Source of the DNA: Acidimicrobiia bacterium
GTDB taxonomy: Bacteria > Actinomycetota > Acidimicrobiia > Spongiisociales > JAENVV01
Direction: 5' to 3'
Assembly: GCA_024637275.1 (NCBI GenBank)
Contig: JAGXFS010000129.1
Location: forward strand, 1 to 38,117
DNA length: 38,117 nt
Positions within the stretch are counted from its first letter, which is position 1. Each line of letters begins with the position of its first letter. Below, piece after piece: positions 9,862-19,605 of this stretch. Made by a program: the position numbers and the translations under genes. The notes beneath the pieces were generated by a model. The model searched no databases. It saw only the letters and a program-made list of their open reading frames with translations, and was not told the DNA's origin.

Positions 9862-10473
9862 ATGACAACGACCGAGCAGCCAAGGCGCGAAATGATCCTC
9901 GACGCGGCAGTCGCGTTGTTCCGGACCCAAGGTTTTCATGGAGCAGGGATCGACGACATCGGCGCCGCCGCCGGAATATCCGGCCCTGGGGTGTATCGCC
10001 ACTTCGAAAACAAGCATGCGTTACTCGTAGCGATGTCGGAGCGGGTCGTCGAGCGTCTCCTGGCTCACAACGAACGCGTCGCCCAAGAAGAAGTCAACCC
10101 GATGACCGCACTCGAACGACTCGTCAAGACCCATGCATCGTTCGTTTTCAGTTCCCGTGAACTCATCACCGTCTACGTGATCGAGGAACGAAACCTCCCC
10201 GAACCCGCTCGTCTCCGCGTCAGCAAGAAGCAACGGGAGTACGTCAACGGCTGGGTCCGGTTCCTCACGCAGTTGGCCCCCGACGGCGACCCATCACTCC
10301 TCAAGGGTGTGGCGATCGCGGTGATCGGCATGATTAACACCGCCGGACATCCCGACTCAAAGGACCAGAACCGGGACGTCGTCGAACAAATGGCCATGGC
10401 GTCGCTTATGGCTGGTGCCCTGGCTGTCAGTCGAAATCCCGAAGGAAGACCCCCGAGCGGGGCTTCGGGCTGA
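9862..10473 (+). CDS. TetR-family transcriptional regulator
   Basis: ILDAAVALFRTQGFHGAGIDDIGAAAGISGPGVYRHFENKHALL; ATG at 9862 preferred over the TTG at 9853. Confidence 0.93.
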   Translation: MTTTEQPRREMILDAAVALFRTQGFHGAGIDDIGAAAGISGPGVYRHFENKHALLVAMSERVVERLLAHNERVAQEEVNPMTALERLVKTHASFVFSSRELITVYVIEERNLPEPARLRVSKKQREYVNGWVRFLTQLAPDGDPSLLKGVAIAVIGMINTAGHPDSKDQNRDVVEQMAMASLMAGALAVSRNPEGRPPSGASG

Positions 10474-11536
10474 AGTAGGTCGACTTGGCCGGCATGTTCT
10501 CACCTGCATCGGCCACGGCCATCATCTGATCAATGGATGGGTCAGCGAGAAGAAACGCCGCCCCACGGCCCGCGACCACTTGTTCTTCATCAATCGAAAT
10601 TGGACCGGGGACAGCCACGATGTTGCCGCCTGGCACCGCTGACCCAACCAGAGGAACGATCACGTGCTCGTCGAGTCGTGCCGAATCGAGACGGGCCGCC
10701 GGAGAATCTGACGCGGCCGGGGGAAGCCGGACCAGCCACCGTTCCCGCTCGAAAAGCACAATCGTTTCGCCTGGCGCCGGACGTTCGAGTTGGGTCGGTT
10801 CGGCACCGAGCCGGTCAAGAGTTCTTCGGACGTCGGATGGATCCACCCGGAGCACAATGCGGTTGAAGGCCGCGACCCTGAGATCGTCGTGCGCAAACAG
10901 GACCGCCAGCAAGGCGGGTGTGGTCCCGTTCCGCTGTGCATACGCCTTCAGGGAGGCGACTCGGTGATGCCCATCGGTGATGTAAACCGCATCAATGGAA
11001 ACCCCGGCGATCGCCACGGCTTCCCCGGTGATTTCCCAAACGGTCTGGCGCAATCCGTCCTGGCTTAGGAAATCATGGCTCGGGACGTACGCAGTCGTTA
11101 CGGCAAGAAGGGCTTCCATTGCCTCGGTGTGTCTATAGGCGACCGCAACCGGGGAGGACACCACGCCTACTTGCTCGGTGTATTCAACCAGGGCGTCCAC
11201 CCGGGCGGGGCTGGTTGATTCGTGGGGCTTGACGAGGACCAACTGATCGAACGGAATTCCGCAAACCACACCGGTCTGGAGGCTGAGTCCTTGCTGGAGC
11301 CGGTAGACAAACGCCCGCGGCCTCGGCTGGTCGAATGCTGATCGAACCCTGGCTAACCCCTCAAGAGCCGCAGCTATGGGGGAAGGCCCGATGCCGATCG
11401 CATGCAGAAAACTCAGCGGTTCTCGCTCGGCGAGTTCGGCCCGTTCTCGCCCGGTCAAATTGTCATAGGCCGGGATCGCCACTCGTTCGGCCAGCTCTGG
11501 GCGGACGAGCGAGACTTCAATGGGCTCAAGATGCAT
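10427..11536 (-). CDS. DUF1015-family protein
   Basis: VAIPAYDNLT, ITDGHHRVASLKAY, downstream of serC; family recalled as DUF1015. Confidence 0.8.
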   Translation of the reverse strand: MHLEPIEVSLVRPELAERVAIPAYDNLTGRERAELAEREPLSFLHAIGIGPSPIAAALEGLARVRSAFDQPRPRAFVYRLQQGLSLQTGVVCGIPFDQLVLVKPHESTSPARVDALVEYTEQVGVVSSPVAVAYRHTEAMEALLAVTTAYVPSHDFLSQDGLRQTVWEITGEAVAIAGVSIDAVYITDGHHRVASLKAYAQRNGTTPALLAVLFAHDDLRVAAFNRIVLRVDPSDVRRTLDRLGAEPTQLERPAPGETIVLFERERWLVRLPPAASDSPAARLDSARLDEHVIVPLVGSAVPGGNIVAVPGPISIDEEQVVAGRGAAFLLADPSIDQMMAVADAGENMPAKSTYFSPKPRSGVFLRDFD

Positions 11537-12624
11537 CAGGCGTTGGCCGACTGAAAGTCAGCCATCAACTCCACGAGTGCCTGAACGCCTTCCACAGGCA
11601 TAGCGTTGTACAGGCTCGCCCTGACGCCGCCAGCTGTCCGATAGCCCTTGAGACCGCTCATGTTTCTCCGTCCGGCCTCCGCAAGGAACTCGCCGTCAAG
11701 CGCTTCAGATGGCAGCCTGAAAACGACATTCATGTGTGATCGGGAGGCGGGGTCGACCGGGCTGAAATAGAACCCATCACTGGCGTCGATCGCTTCATAA
11801 ACCAGGCTCGACTTCTGAGCGGCCAAGGATTCGATTACGGGGAGGCCCCCCTGGGCTTCCATCCAGGCGAGGACTTTGCCGACCATGTAGATCGGGAAAA
11901 CCGGTGGGGTGTTGTACATCGAGTTCTTGGCGGCATGGATGTCATAACGTAGATAAGCGCCAAGATCCTGATTTGTTTCTTCCAGAACCGAGTTCCTGAC
12001 AAACGTGATGTCTACTCCGGCCGGGCCGAGATTCTTCTGTGCCCCTCCGTAGACAAGGTCGAATCGTTCCCAGGGAATCGACCGACTCATGTAATCGGAC
12101 GACATATCTCCAATCAAGGGGACGTCGACGAGTGGAAAGTCGTTGAAACGGATCCCGCCAATCGTTTCGTTCGACGTGACGTGCAAGTACCTGGTGTTGG
12201 GGCCGATCTCGATCTCGTCGGTCGTCGGCATCCGCTTGTAATCAACGGACTTTCCGTCCCAGGCCGCGTACAAATCGCCATGGTGGCTTCCATCGTCGAG
12301 CGCCTTGGAGGACCACTCGCCCGATACGACATAGGCGCCTCGCTGCCCAGGACGCAATACGTTCATCGGAATCATTGCAAACTGAAGCGTCGCTCCCCCT
12401 CCGAGGAATAACACCGAAAAGTCGTCTGGCGCCCCAAAAACCGATCGGGCCAGCGCCATCGCCTCCATGTGAACCGCGTCATAGGTCGAGGACCGGTGGC
12501 TCATTTCGATCAGGGACATGCCGGTCCCGTTGAAATCGACGAACTCGGCTTGAGCTTCCTGAAGGACCTCGAGAGGCAGCGTGCAGGGACCGGCGCTGAA
12601 ATTGAATTTACGCATAGAAATCAC
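11536..12624 (-). CDS. serC: Phosphoserine aminotransferase
   Basis: FSAGPCTLPLEVLQEAQ, GMSLIEMSHRS, YGGAQKNLGPAGV. Confidence 0.95.
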   Translation of the reverse strand: MISMRKFNFSAGPCTLPLEVLQEAQAEFVDFNGTGMSLIEMSHRSSTYDAVHMEAMALARSVFGAPDDFSVLFLGGGATLQFAMIPMNVLRPGQRGAYVVSGEWSSKALDDGSHHGDLYAAWDGKSVDYKRMPTTDEIEIGPNTRYLHVTSNETIGGIRFNDFPLVDVPLIGDMSSDYMSRSIPWERFDLVYGGAQKNLGPAGVDITFVRNSVLEETNQDLGAYLRYDIHAAKNSMYNTPPVFPIYMVGKVLAWMEAQGGLPVIESLAAQKSSLVYEAIDASDGFYFSPVDPASRSHMNVVFRLPSEALDGEFLAEAGRRNMSGLKGYRTAGGVRASLYNAMPVEGVQALVELMADFQSANA

Positions 12625-13832
12625 TCCTCGGTTTGCACGGTCACGCCGAGCACATTCTCTAGGCCACGGAGCTGCTCAACGACCTCATCGCTCAATCCGG
12701 AGCTCGTGCGAAGTGTGGCGACGGCGGCGACGGCTCCTTGGAAAATCTGATTGTTCATTTGCTCGACGTTGACCTCGGCGCCTCTCAGAACCCCGAAGAT
12801 CTCTGACAGAACGCCGACTTTGTCGAGATGTCGGACCGCCACGGTGCATGTTCCCAGCGGTGTTCTCACGAGATTTACGCAGTTCGTGATATCCCCCTTG
12901 CCGAATCGGTCGACAATCGCCACCACCTCCTCGGCAATCGCATGCTGGGCCTGCTCGGTCGAAGCGCCAATGTGATGAGTTCCGTACACCCGCGGATGTT
13001 GGGCTAATGCCGAGGTGAACTCGCCCTCGGCCGTGGCTGGTTCATCGGCGAACACGTCGAGGCCCGCCCACATGTCGCGGGTGTCGAGCGCTTCGATCAG
13101 ATCGGGTTCGTTGACGACCTCTCCACGCGACGTGTTGATGATCCACGCTCCGTCGCGACATTTCCTGAGAAAGTCGCGATTGACGAGATCCCGGGTCGAA
13201 TCAATCAGAGGCACATGCAGCGAGACGATGTCTGCGGAGGCGAGCAGGGTTTCATCGTCGGGAACGAAGATGACCCCAGCCCGGCGTGCCCGGTCGATGC
13301 TCGATTGGGGCCTCCCGGCTTTGTCCGCGACGAGGACGGTCATATCAAAGGCGACCGCTCGGTCGGCAACGGCCAGCCCGATCTCGCCGAGCCCGACAAT
13401 TGCCAGGGACTTGCCGGCTAGGCCATCGGCCTTTGAGAAGCTCTTCTTGTTCCACTGGCCGGCCCGCAATGCGGCAACATTGTCGGGGATTCGCCGATCG
13501 ATCGAACCGATCAGGCCCATGGTGAGTTCCGCCACCGCGATGGCGTTCTTCCCTGGCACGTTGCAGACGAATATGCCACTCTCGGCGGCTGCCTTGACGT
13601 CGATCGTGTTCGTACCGGCGCCAGCCCGAATCACGAGCTCGAGGTTCTCACCGGCCTGCAGGACGGCCGCTCCCACCTTGGTTGAGCGCACCACAAGAAC
13701 CTCGTAGGGCCCAATCGCGCTAGCGAGGTCATCACCCTCAAGGGCAGGTTGGACGTCGACCGTATGCCCAACGAAGTGCGGCAAGAACTGCTCAGGGAAC
13801 GAGTCGGCGAAAAGGATGCGCATGGGATGCAT
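12621..13832 (-). CDS. serA: D-3-phosphoglycerate dehydrogenase with C-terminal ACT domain
   Basis: VRSTKVGAAVL, VGLGEIGLAVADRAVAFDM, NTSRGEVVNEPDLIEAL, C-terminal ACT-like region. Confidence 0.9.
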   Translation of the reverse strand: MHPMRILFADSFPEQFLPHFVGHTVDVQPALEGDDLASAIGPYEVLVVRSTKVGAAVLQAGENLELVIRAGAGTNTIDVKAAAESGIFVCNVPGKNAIAVAELTMGLIGSIDRRIPDNVAALRAGQWNKKSFSKADGLAGKSLAIVGLGEIGLAVADRAVAFDMTVLVADKAGRPQSSIDRARRAGVIFVPDDETLLASADIVSLHVPLIDSTRDLVNRDFLRKCRDGAWIINTSRGEVVNEPDLIEALDTRDMWAGLDVFADEPATAEGEFTSALAQHPRVYGTHHIGASTEQAQHAIAEEVVAIVDRFGKGDITNCVNLVRTPLGTCTVAVRHLDKVGVLSEIFGVLRGAEVNVEQMNNQIFQGAVAAVATLRTSSGLSDEVVEQLRGLENVLGVTVQTEE

Positions 13833-13870
13833 GTTTAGCAGCTATCCCCCTGGCGGGGCTACCCGACGGC

Positions 13871-14167
13871 CTAGCGGAACGCAATGAGGAGGCCAGCCAC
13901 GGCCAGCGCCAGCAGTACCAGGCCTATAAGAACGACCGCCCGGTCGACCAGCGGATTCATTCGGGTAGTCGGGACGTCGAGCTCCAGAACTTCACAAGCC
14001 TCATTCACATCGTCTGGTCGGACCATGAGGCGCCCTTGTCGGGGTCCCTCTCCTCCGAGGTTTTCGACGAAGACGAACGCTTCCATTCCCCCGGACTCAA
14101 GTTTGGCGCGGGCGATCTCCGCTTCGGTATCACTCAGGAACTGGGCAATCTTGACGAGGTCTTCCAT
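13871..14167 (-). CDS. Small DUF2007-like signal-transducing-type protein with C-terminal TM
   Basis: MEDLVKIAQFLSDTEAEIARAKLESGGMEAFVF...GRLMVRPDDVNEACEVL, TM at C-terminus; start moved to ATG at 14167. Confidence 0.7.
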   Translation of the reverse strand: MEDLVKIAQFLSDTEAEIARAKLESGGMEAFVFVENLGGEGPRQGRLMVRPDDVNEACEVLELDVPTTRMNPLVDRAVVLIGLVLLALAVAGLLIAFR

Positions 14168-14200
14168 GCCTTCGATAGTAGCCCGACTAGTCTCGCCGCC

Positions 14201-15799
14201 ATGCCGGCGATCACCACAAAGGTTGACACCAACTCCGACCGATATCGCTCCAACGCGTCCGCCATGGCTGCCGTGCTCGAAGAGTTCGACAGGGAGATGG
14301 CCATATCGCGCGCAGGTGGCGGCCCGAAGTACATCGAACTGCACCGCAGCCGGGGAAAGCTTCTGGTTCGTGAGCGGATCGAACTCCTGGTCGACCGCGA
14401 CTCGCCATTCCTGGAACTATCTGCGTTGGCGGCCTGGGGAACCGAGTTCCCAACCGGGGCGAATGTCGTTACCGGGATCGGCGTCATCAACGGGGTGGAA
14501 TGCGTCATTTCAGCTCACGATCCAACGATGCAGGCCGGGGCTTCGAACCCTTATTCATTGGCGAAGTCGTTGCGCGCCCAGGACATCGCTCTTGAGAACC
14601 GACTACCGCTCGTCAATCTCGTCGAGTCGGGCGGCGCCGACCTCCCCAACCAAAGCGAAGTCTTCTTGAACGGTGGGAAGTGGTTCCGGAACCTGACGAA
14701 CATGTCCAAGCAGGGCATCCCGACGATTGCGATCGTCTTTGGCAACTCGACTGCCGGTGGCGCCTACGTGCCGGGCATGTGTGATTACTCGGTGATGGTC
14801 AAGGAGCGCGCCAAGGTCTTTCTTGGCGGGCCGCCCCTGGTAAAGATGGCGACCGGCGAGGAATCGACCGACGAAGAACTTGGTGGCGCCGAAATGCACT
14901 CGCGGGTTTCTGGGTTGAGCGACTACTTCGCCCAGGACGAATACGACGCCATTCGGATTGGACGCGAGATCGTTGGACACCTCAACTGGCGCAAGGCCGG
15001 CCCCGGGCCGTCGCGCCCGAGCCGTCCACCGCTGTACGACCCAAACGAACTCCTCGGCATCGTCTCCTCAGACCTCAAAGTCCCGTTCGATATGCGCGAG
15101 ATCCTGGCCAGAGTCGTCGACGCATCCGAAGTCGACGAGTACAAACAACTGTACGGACAGTCACTGTTCACAGGCTGGGCGAACATCCATGGCTACCCGG
15201 TTGGCATCCTTGCGAACCAGGCTGGCGTGCTCTTCTCAGAAGAAGCCAAGAAGGCGACCGAATTCATTCAGTTGTGCAACAAGTACGACATGCCGCTGAT
15301 CTTCATCCACAACACGACCGGCTACATGGTCGGCAAAGAGTACGAACAGCAGGGGATCATCAAGGATGGCGCCAAGATGGTGAATGCTGTCGCCAACTCT
15401 GAGGTACCCCATATTGTCCTCATGGCCGGCTCGTCATATGGAGCAGGCAACTATGGCATGGCCGGCAAGGCGTTCCGACCCCGGTTCGTTTTCGGATGGC
15501 CCAACCACAAGGTGGCGGTCATGGGGGCCGAGCAGCTTGCCGGGGTTATGGACATCATTACGCGGGCGGGCATGGAACGCCGTGGACTTGACGTGAACGA
15601 GGAGGCGCTCGAGGCGCAGAAAGATGTCATCCGCCAGCAGATTCTCCGTGAGGAAGTCGCCTATTTCGCGACTGCCCGTATCAAAGACGACGGACTGATC
15701 GACCCTCGCGATACGCGCGATGCGTTTGGTATGGCGCTATCAGCAGTGCATTCGGGACCCGTGAAAGGCACCGACGCTTTCGGCGTTTTTCGTATGTAG
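14201..15799 (+). CDS. Acyl-CoA carboxylase carboxyltransferase (beta) subunit, methylcrotonyl-CoA carboxylase-like
   Basis: GGGPKYIELHRSRGKLLVRERIELLVD, NSTAGGAYVPGMCDY, AGSSYGAGNYGMAGKAF; start moved to ATG at 14201. Substrate not provable from sequence alone. Confidence 0.9.
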   Translation: MPAITTKVDTNSDRYRSNASAMAAVLEEFDREMAISRAGGGPKYIELHRSRGKLLVRERIELLVDRDSPFLELSALAAWGTEFPTGANVVTGIGVINGVECVISAHDPTMQAGASNPYSLAKSLRAQDIALENRLPLVNLVESGGADLPNQSEVFLNGGKWFRNLTNMSKQGIPTIAIVFGNSTAGGAYVPGMCDYSVMVKERAKVFLGGPPLVKMATGEESTDEELGGAEMHSRVSGLSDYFAQDEYDAIRIGREIVGHLNWRKAGPGPSRPSRPPLYDPNELLGIVSSDLKVPFDMREILARVVDASEVDEYKQLYGQSLFTGWANIHGYPVGILANQAGVLFSEEAKKATEFIQLCNKYDMPLIFIHNTTGYMVGKEYEQQGIIKDGAKMVNAVANSEVPHIVLMAGSSYGAGNYGMAGKAFRPRFVFGWPNHKVAVMGAEQLAGVMDIITRAGMERRGLDVNEEALEAQKDVIRQQILREEVAYFATARIKDDGLIDPRDTRDAFGMALSAVHSGPVKGTDAFGVFRM

Positions 15800-15937
15800 A
15801 CCAAAACCGATTTGTTGTTGATGCACGTCTATGCATATGGTTGTGGCAAGGCGTTCACCACGGATTCAAGCTTTTGGGCCGTAACGCCGAAATATAAGTG
15901 CTGCGAAACCAGCCCTCTAGCTTGGTGACATCCCCCC

Positions 15938-16753
15938 ATGAAACACATTCTCATTTCGTTCGCCATCGCGCTCGCCATTATTCCGGCCGTCTCGATCCCC
16001 GTCGATGCAGCCACCGAGTACGACATGGTCTTCCCCGTTGTTGGTGACGTACAGTTCGACAACACGTGGGGCAACGCCCGCTCAGGCGGGCGACGCCATG
16101 AGGGCACCGACATCATGGCGTCCAAGATGCTGCCGGTGGTCGCTGTCGCCGATGGCGTTATCGACTGGGTCCACGACGGAAGCCGCAAGACCTGTTGCGC
16201 ACTCGGCGTCGCACACGATGACGGCTGGGCAAGCTATTACATCCATATGAACAATGACACACCCGGCACCGACAACGGTGACAGCTGGGGATTCGCTCCG
16301 GGGATCGAGGAAGGCACCAGGGTTGTCGCTGGTCAGCTGATCGGCTGGGTCGGAGACTCCGGCAACGCCGAGGGAACCCCTCCCCACATCCACTTCGAGC
16401 TGCACCAACCAAACGGGACAAAGATCAATCCTTACCAGTCCCTGGTCGCCGCACAGCAAGCTGACGTGCTGACGATCGGCGGAACGGTGCCCTTCGACAC
16501 CGCTCAAAGCATCTCGGACTCCCTCGATGGAGCCGTGCCAATCGGTGATCTCACTGCGGTCGGGACCAACTCCCTGCCAACCGACGCAGCAACGGTACGC
16601 GTCAACGACGACATGGTTCTACTGCTCACTCGACAAAGCCACGTTGCCGAGTCCGTGGAGTATCTCTATCCGACCGCCGAGCTAGTGGAATTTGTCCTCA
16701 TTGAAGAGTTCGAGAGCATCCAGGAGAGGCTCGAGGGCCGTCCGCCCGCCTAG
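15938..16753 (+). CDS. Secreted M23-family (LytM-like) metallopeptidase
   Basis: Signal peptide; GGRRHEGTDIMA, and GTPPHIHFELHQP metal-binding motif. Confidence 0.88.
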   Translation: MKHILISFAIALAIIPAVSIPVDAATEYDMVFPVVGDVQFDNTWGNARSGGRRHEGTDIMASKMLPVVAVADGVIDWVHDGSRKTCCALGVAHDDGWASYYIHMNNDTPGTDNGDSWGFAPGIEEGTRVVAGQLIGWVGDSGNAEGTPPHIHFELHQPNGTKINPYQSLVAAQQADVLTIGGTVPFDTAQSISDSLDGAVPIGDLTAVGTNSLPTDAATVRVNDDMVLLLTRQSHVAESVEYLYPTAELVEFVLIEEFESIQERLEGRPPA

Positions 16754-16782
16754 TCGGCTAGGACCGTCCCATGACGAGGTAT

Positions 16783-17135
16783 TTAGTCACGCCAAATCAG
16801 TTTGGTGGCCAATCGCACGTAACCGGGGAGGGCGTCGATGGCGTCGGCCCGATCGACAATCCGTGGCTCTTCCAATTCGAGCTCTTCTCCTCCGTACTCG
16901 AGGGTCGCCCGGCCATCGGCCACTACTTTCTTAACCCGTCGGTACCCGAACCGTAGGTGAGCGCAAACACCACTTCGTTACGTCGCGGGAAGGCGTTTAG
17001 CGAAATCCGGTACTCCCGCCCCGACGTACGTCCTCGATGCCGAATCGCCGCGAACGGCGGCTGGTCGGCTCGCCCGATCATGAGCCGGTTCGTGACTCGC
17101 TTGTTGAACTTCCCAAGAGAAATGGGAATCGGCAT
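16783..17135 (-). pseudogene. Deazaflavin (F420)-dependent nitroreductase-family protein, frameshifted
   Basis: N-terminal frame MPIPISLGKFNKRVTNRLMIGRADQPPFAAIRHRGRTSGREYRISLNAFPRRNEVVFALTYGSGTDG; C-terminal frame VKKVVADGRATLEYGGEELELEEPRIVDRADAIDALPGYVRLATKLIWRD*. The join is a one-base deficit near 16931-16936 (GACGGGTTAAG). Confidence 0.8.
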
Positions 17136-17181
17136 GCGTCTCCTTCTCCACTCCGAAGCTACCCGCTAGCCTCGCCCCACA

Positions 17182-19140
17182 ATGATTTCCAAGCTTCTGA
17201 TAGCCAACCGAGGCGAGATTGCGCGTCGCATCATTCGCACGTGCACCGAGATGGGTATTTCTACTGTCGCAGTTTTCTCCGACGCCGATGCCAGCGCCCC
17301 GTTCGTGGCTGAGGCGGACGAAGCCATCGCTCTGGGCGGCAACACACCTGCTGAGTCGTACCTCAGGGGCGACGCCATCATCGCGGCCGCCGTGACGACC
17401 GGCGCCGATGCCATCCATCCCGGATACGGCTTTCTGGCGGAGAACGCGGATTTCGCTGAGGCATGTTCCGCAGCCAATCTGATCTTCATCGGGCCGTCCC
17501 CGTCGGCAATCGCCAAGATGGGCGACAAGCTGGCGGCCAAGGAAATCGCTGAGGCGGCAGACGTCCCAACCCTTCGCAGCGTCGAGGTCGGCCAGACGAA
17601 CCTGGCGCACGCCACCGAACAAGCTGAATCAATCGGCTACCCCGTCCTCGTCAAAGCGTCGGCGGGGGGGGGTGGCAAAGGCATGCGGATCGTGCGGTCA
17701 CCCGAACTCCTGAGCGAATCGATCGAGAGCGCGGTGCGCGAAGCGGAGGCAGCGTTCGGCAACGGAACCGTTTTTCTCGAAAAGTATCTTGACGCCCCCC
17801 GCCACATCGAAATCCAGGTATTCGGCGACAACCACGGGACCTTGACCCATCTGTTTGAACGCGAGTGTTCAATCCAACGCCGTCACCAAAAGATCGTCGA
17901 AGAGAGCCCATCGACTGCACTCACCGCCTCTCAACGAGCCGAGATGGGTGCTGCCGCGCTCAAAGTCTGTAAAGCCGTGGACTACGTAGGCGCCGGGACG
18001 GTCGAATTCCTATTCAGCGACGACCGCTTCTACTTCCTCGAGATGAACACCCGACTGCAAGTCGAACATCCGGTGACGGAGCTAGTTACCGGTTTGGACC
18101 TGGTCCGGTTGCAGATCGAGGTTGCGGAAGGGTCGCCACTCCCCCCCGAAGCCGTCTCACCGATCATCAAGGGTCACGCGATCGAAGCGAGGCTCTACGC
18201 AGAAGATCCTCGAAACGAATACTTGCCTTCGATCGGAAGGATCGAACGATTCCAGATCGACGGCGCCAGAGTCGACAGTGCCGTCGAAGCGGGCAGCGAA
18301 GTTTCCGTCTTCTATGACCCGATGATTGCCAAGGTTGTCGTGCATGCGCAGTCGCGTCGCGATGCCATCCGACTACTGGCCCGATCGTTGGCTAGTGCCT
18401 CCATCCATGGCGTCACAACCAACCGCGACCTTCTGGTGGGAATCCTCACTCACGACGAGTTCGAAGCCGGTTCAACCGACACAGCATTCCTGGAACGGCA
18501 CCCGGCGAGCGTGCTCGCCATTCCCCGGGCTGGTGCGAGCGCCACGCGCCGCCACGCTGTGGCAGCCGCCCTGGTTGGGCAGCACCAGAGACGATCCAAC
18601 GCCACCGTCCTGTCGGACGTACCAACGGGTTGGCGCAACAGTCCATCGCAGCCTCAGAGTATTTCCTTTATGACCGAGCACGGCGAAATGCACGTCTCGT
18701 ACTTGTTCACGAGACACGACCTTGAAGTCACCGTTGACGACCAACCCGAGGGGACGGATATTCACGCTCTGGGAGACGGACACGCGGACCTTCAATTCGG
18801 ATCGCAGCGCCTTCGATACCGGGTCGCAACCAAAGGCAACCGGTGGTTCGTCGACGGCCCTGACGGTTCTTCTTCGTTGGTTGAATCACCACGGTTCCCG
18901 ACCGCCGAAATTGAGTTGGCGCTTGGATCAATGATTTCGCCGATGCCTGGCAAGGTTATCCGTGTCGACGTCGGCGCCGGTGACGAAGTCGAAGCCGGTA
19001 CCAGTCTGGTCATCATCGAAGCAATGAAAATGGAACACACCGTTGCAGCACCAGCACACGGCACGGTTGCATCGGTGAACGTCACCGTAGGAGAACAGGT
19101 ACAGGCCGACCAGGTCCTGGTCGTAATCGACGCCGACTAG
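17182..19140 (+). CDS. Acyl-CoA carboxylase alpha subunit: biotin carboxylase with C-terminal biotin carboxyl carrier domain
   Basis: LLIANRGEIARRIIRT, SAGGGGKGMRIV, EMNTRLQVEHPVTE, C-terminal EAMKMEH biotinylation motif. Confidence 0.95.
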   Translation: MISKLLIANRGEIARRIIRTCTEMGISTVAVFSDADASAPFVAEADEAIALGGNTPAESYLRGDAIIAAAVTTGADAIHPGYGFLAENADFAEACSAANLIFIGPSPSAIAKMGDKLAAKEIAEAADVPTLRSVEVGQTNLAHATEQAESIGYPVLVKASAGGGGKGMRIVRSPELLSESIESAVREAEAAFGNGTVFLEKYLDAPRHIEIQVFGDNHGTLTHLFERECSIQRRHQKIVEESPSTALTASQRAEMGAAALKVCKAVDYVGAGTVEFLFSDDRFYFLEMNTRLQVEHPVTELVTGLDLVRLQIEVAEGSPLPPEAVSPIIKGHAIEARLYAEDPRNEYLPSIGRIERFQIDGARVDSAVEAGSEVSVFYDPMIAKVVVHAQSRRDAIRLLARSLASASIHGVTTNRDLLVGILTHDEFEAGSTDTAFLERHPASVLAIPRAGASATRRHAVAAALVGQHQRRSNATVLSDVPTGWRNSPSQPQSISFMTEHGEMHVSYLFTRHDLEVTVDDQPEGTDIHALGDGHADLQFGSQRLRYRVATKGNRWFVDGPDGSSSLVESPRFPTAEIELALGSMISPMPGKVIRVDVGAGDEVEAGTSLVIIEAMKMEHTVAAPAHGTVASVNVTVGEQVQADQVLVVIDAD

Positions 19141-19586
19141 TCGTCGTCTTGACTGTCCGCTAACTCGGTCGCCCGCGCATGATGGGCCTCCTGACGTCGT
19201 CGAAAAAATGACGAGCTTGGCAGCGGGCGCACCCTATCCATCCCGACGAGCGGTCGGCGGTACGAACTGGTGATGAGGACAACCCCAACCGCAAGAAAGA
19301 ACACGACGAGGAGCCCTCCGAAGGTTGCGTCAGTGCCTGCGGCCTTTACGCAACGATCCGTTGCTATCGATCCGTCGATCGACTCATCGATGTTCCCGGT
19401 CAACACTTCGTACATGGTTCCGCAGTGGTCGACCCGATCTATGACCGATCCATCATCGAGATACTGCTGGAACAGCACGATGTCTATCGGGTTGGCGAAG
19501 AGGGCCCATGCGCCGATGAGCAGGGTCGCGGCCACCACCAGGCGACCAAACATTCCGGACATATCCTTGAGGCTATCAAAGCTCAT
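19137..19586 (-). CDS. Hypothetical two-TM membrane protein
   Basis: MSFDSLKDMSGMFGRLVVAATLLIGAWALFANPIDIVLF...LLVVFFLAVGVVLITSSYRR; start chosen at ATG 19586 because the track's longer ORF covers the divergent gene. Confidence 0.65.
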   Translation of the reverse strand: MSFDSLKDMSGMFGRLVVAATLLIGAWALFANPIDIVLFQQYLDDGSVIDRVDHCGTMYEVLTGNIDESIDGSIATDRCVKAAGTDATFGGLLVVFFLAVGVVLITSSYRRPLVGMDRVRPLPSSSFFRRRQEAHHARATELADSQDDD

Positions 19587-19605
19587 GAATAACATCCAAC
19601 TGTTT

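Noticed and set aside
16771-16956. 61-aa plus-strand ORF after the M23 peptidase
   Set aside because: The complementary strand encodes the C-terminus of the frameshifted nitroreductase-family gene, which explains the sequence better
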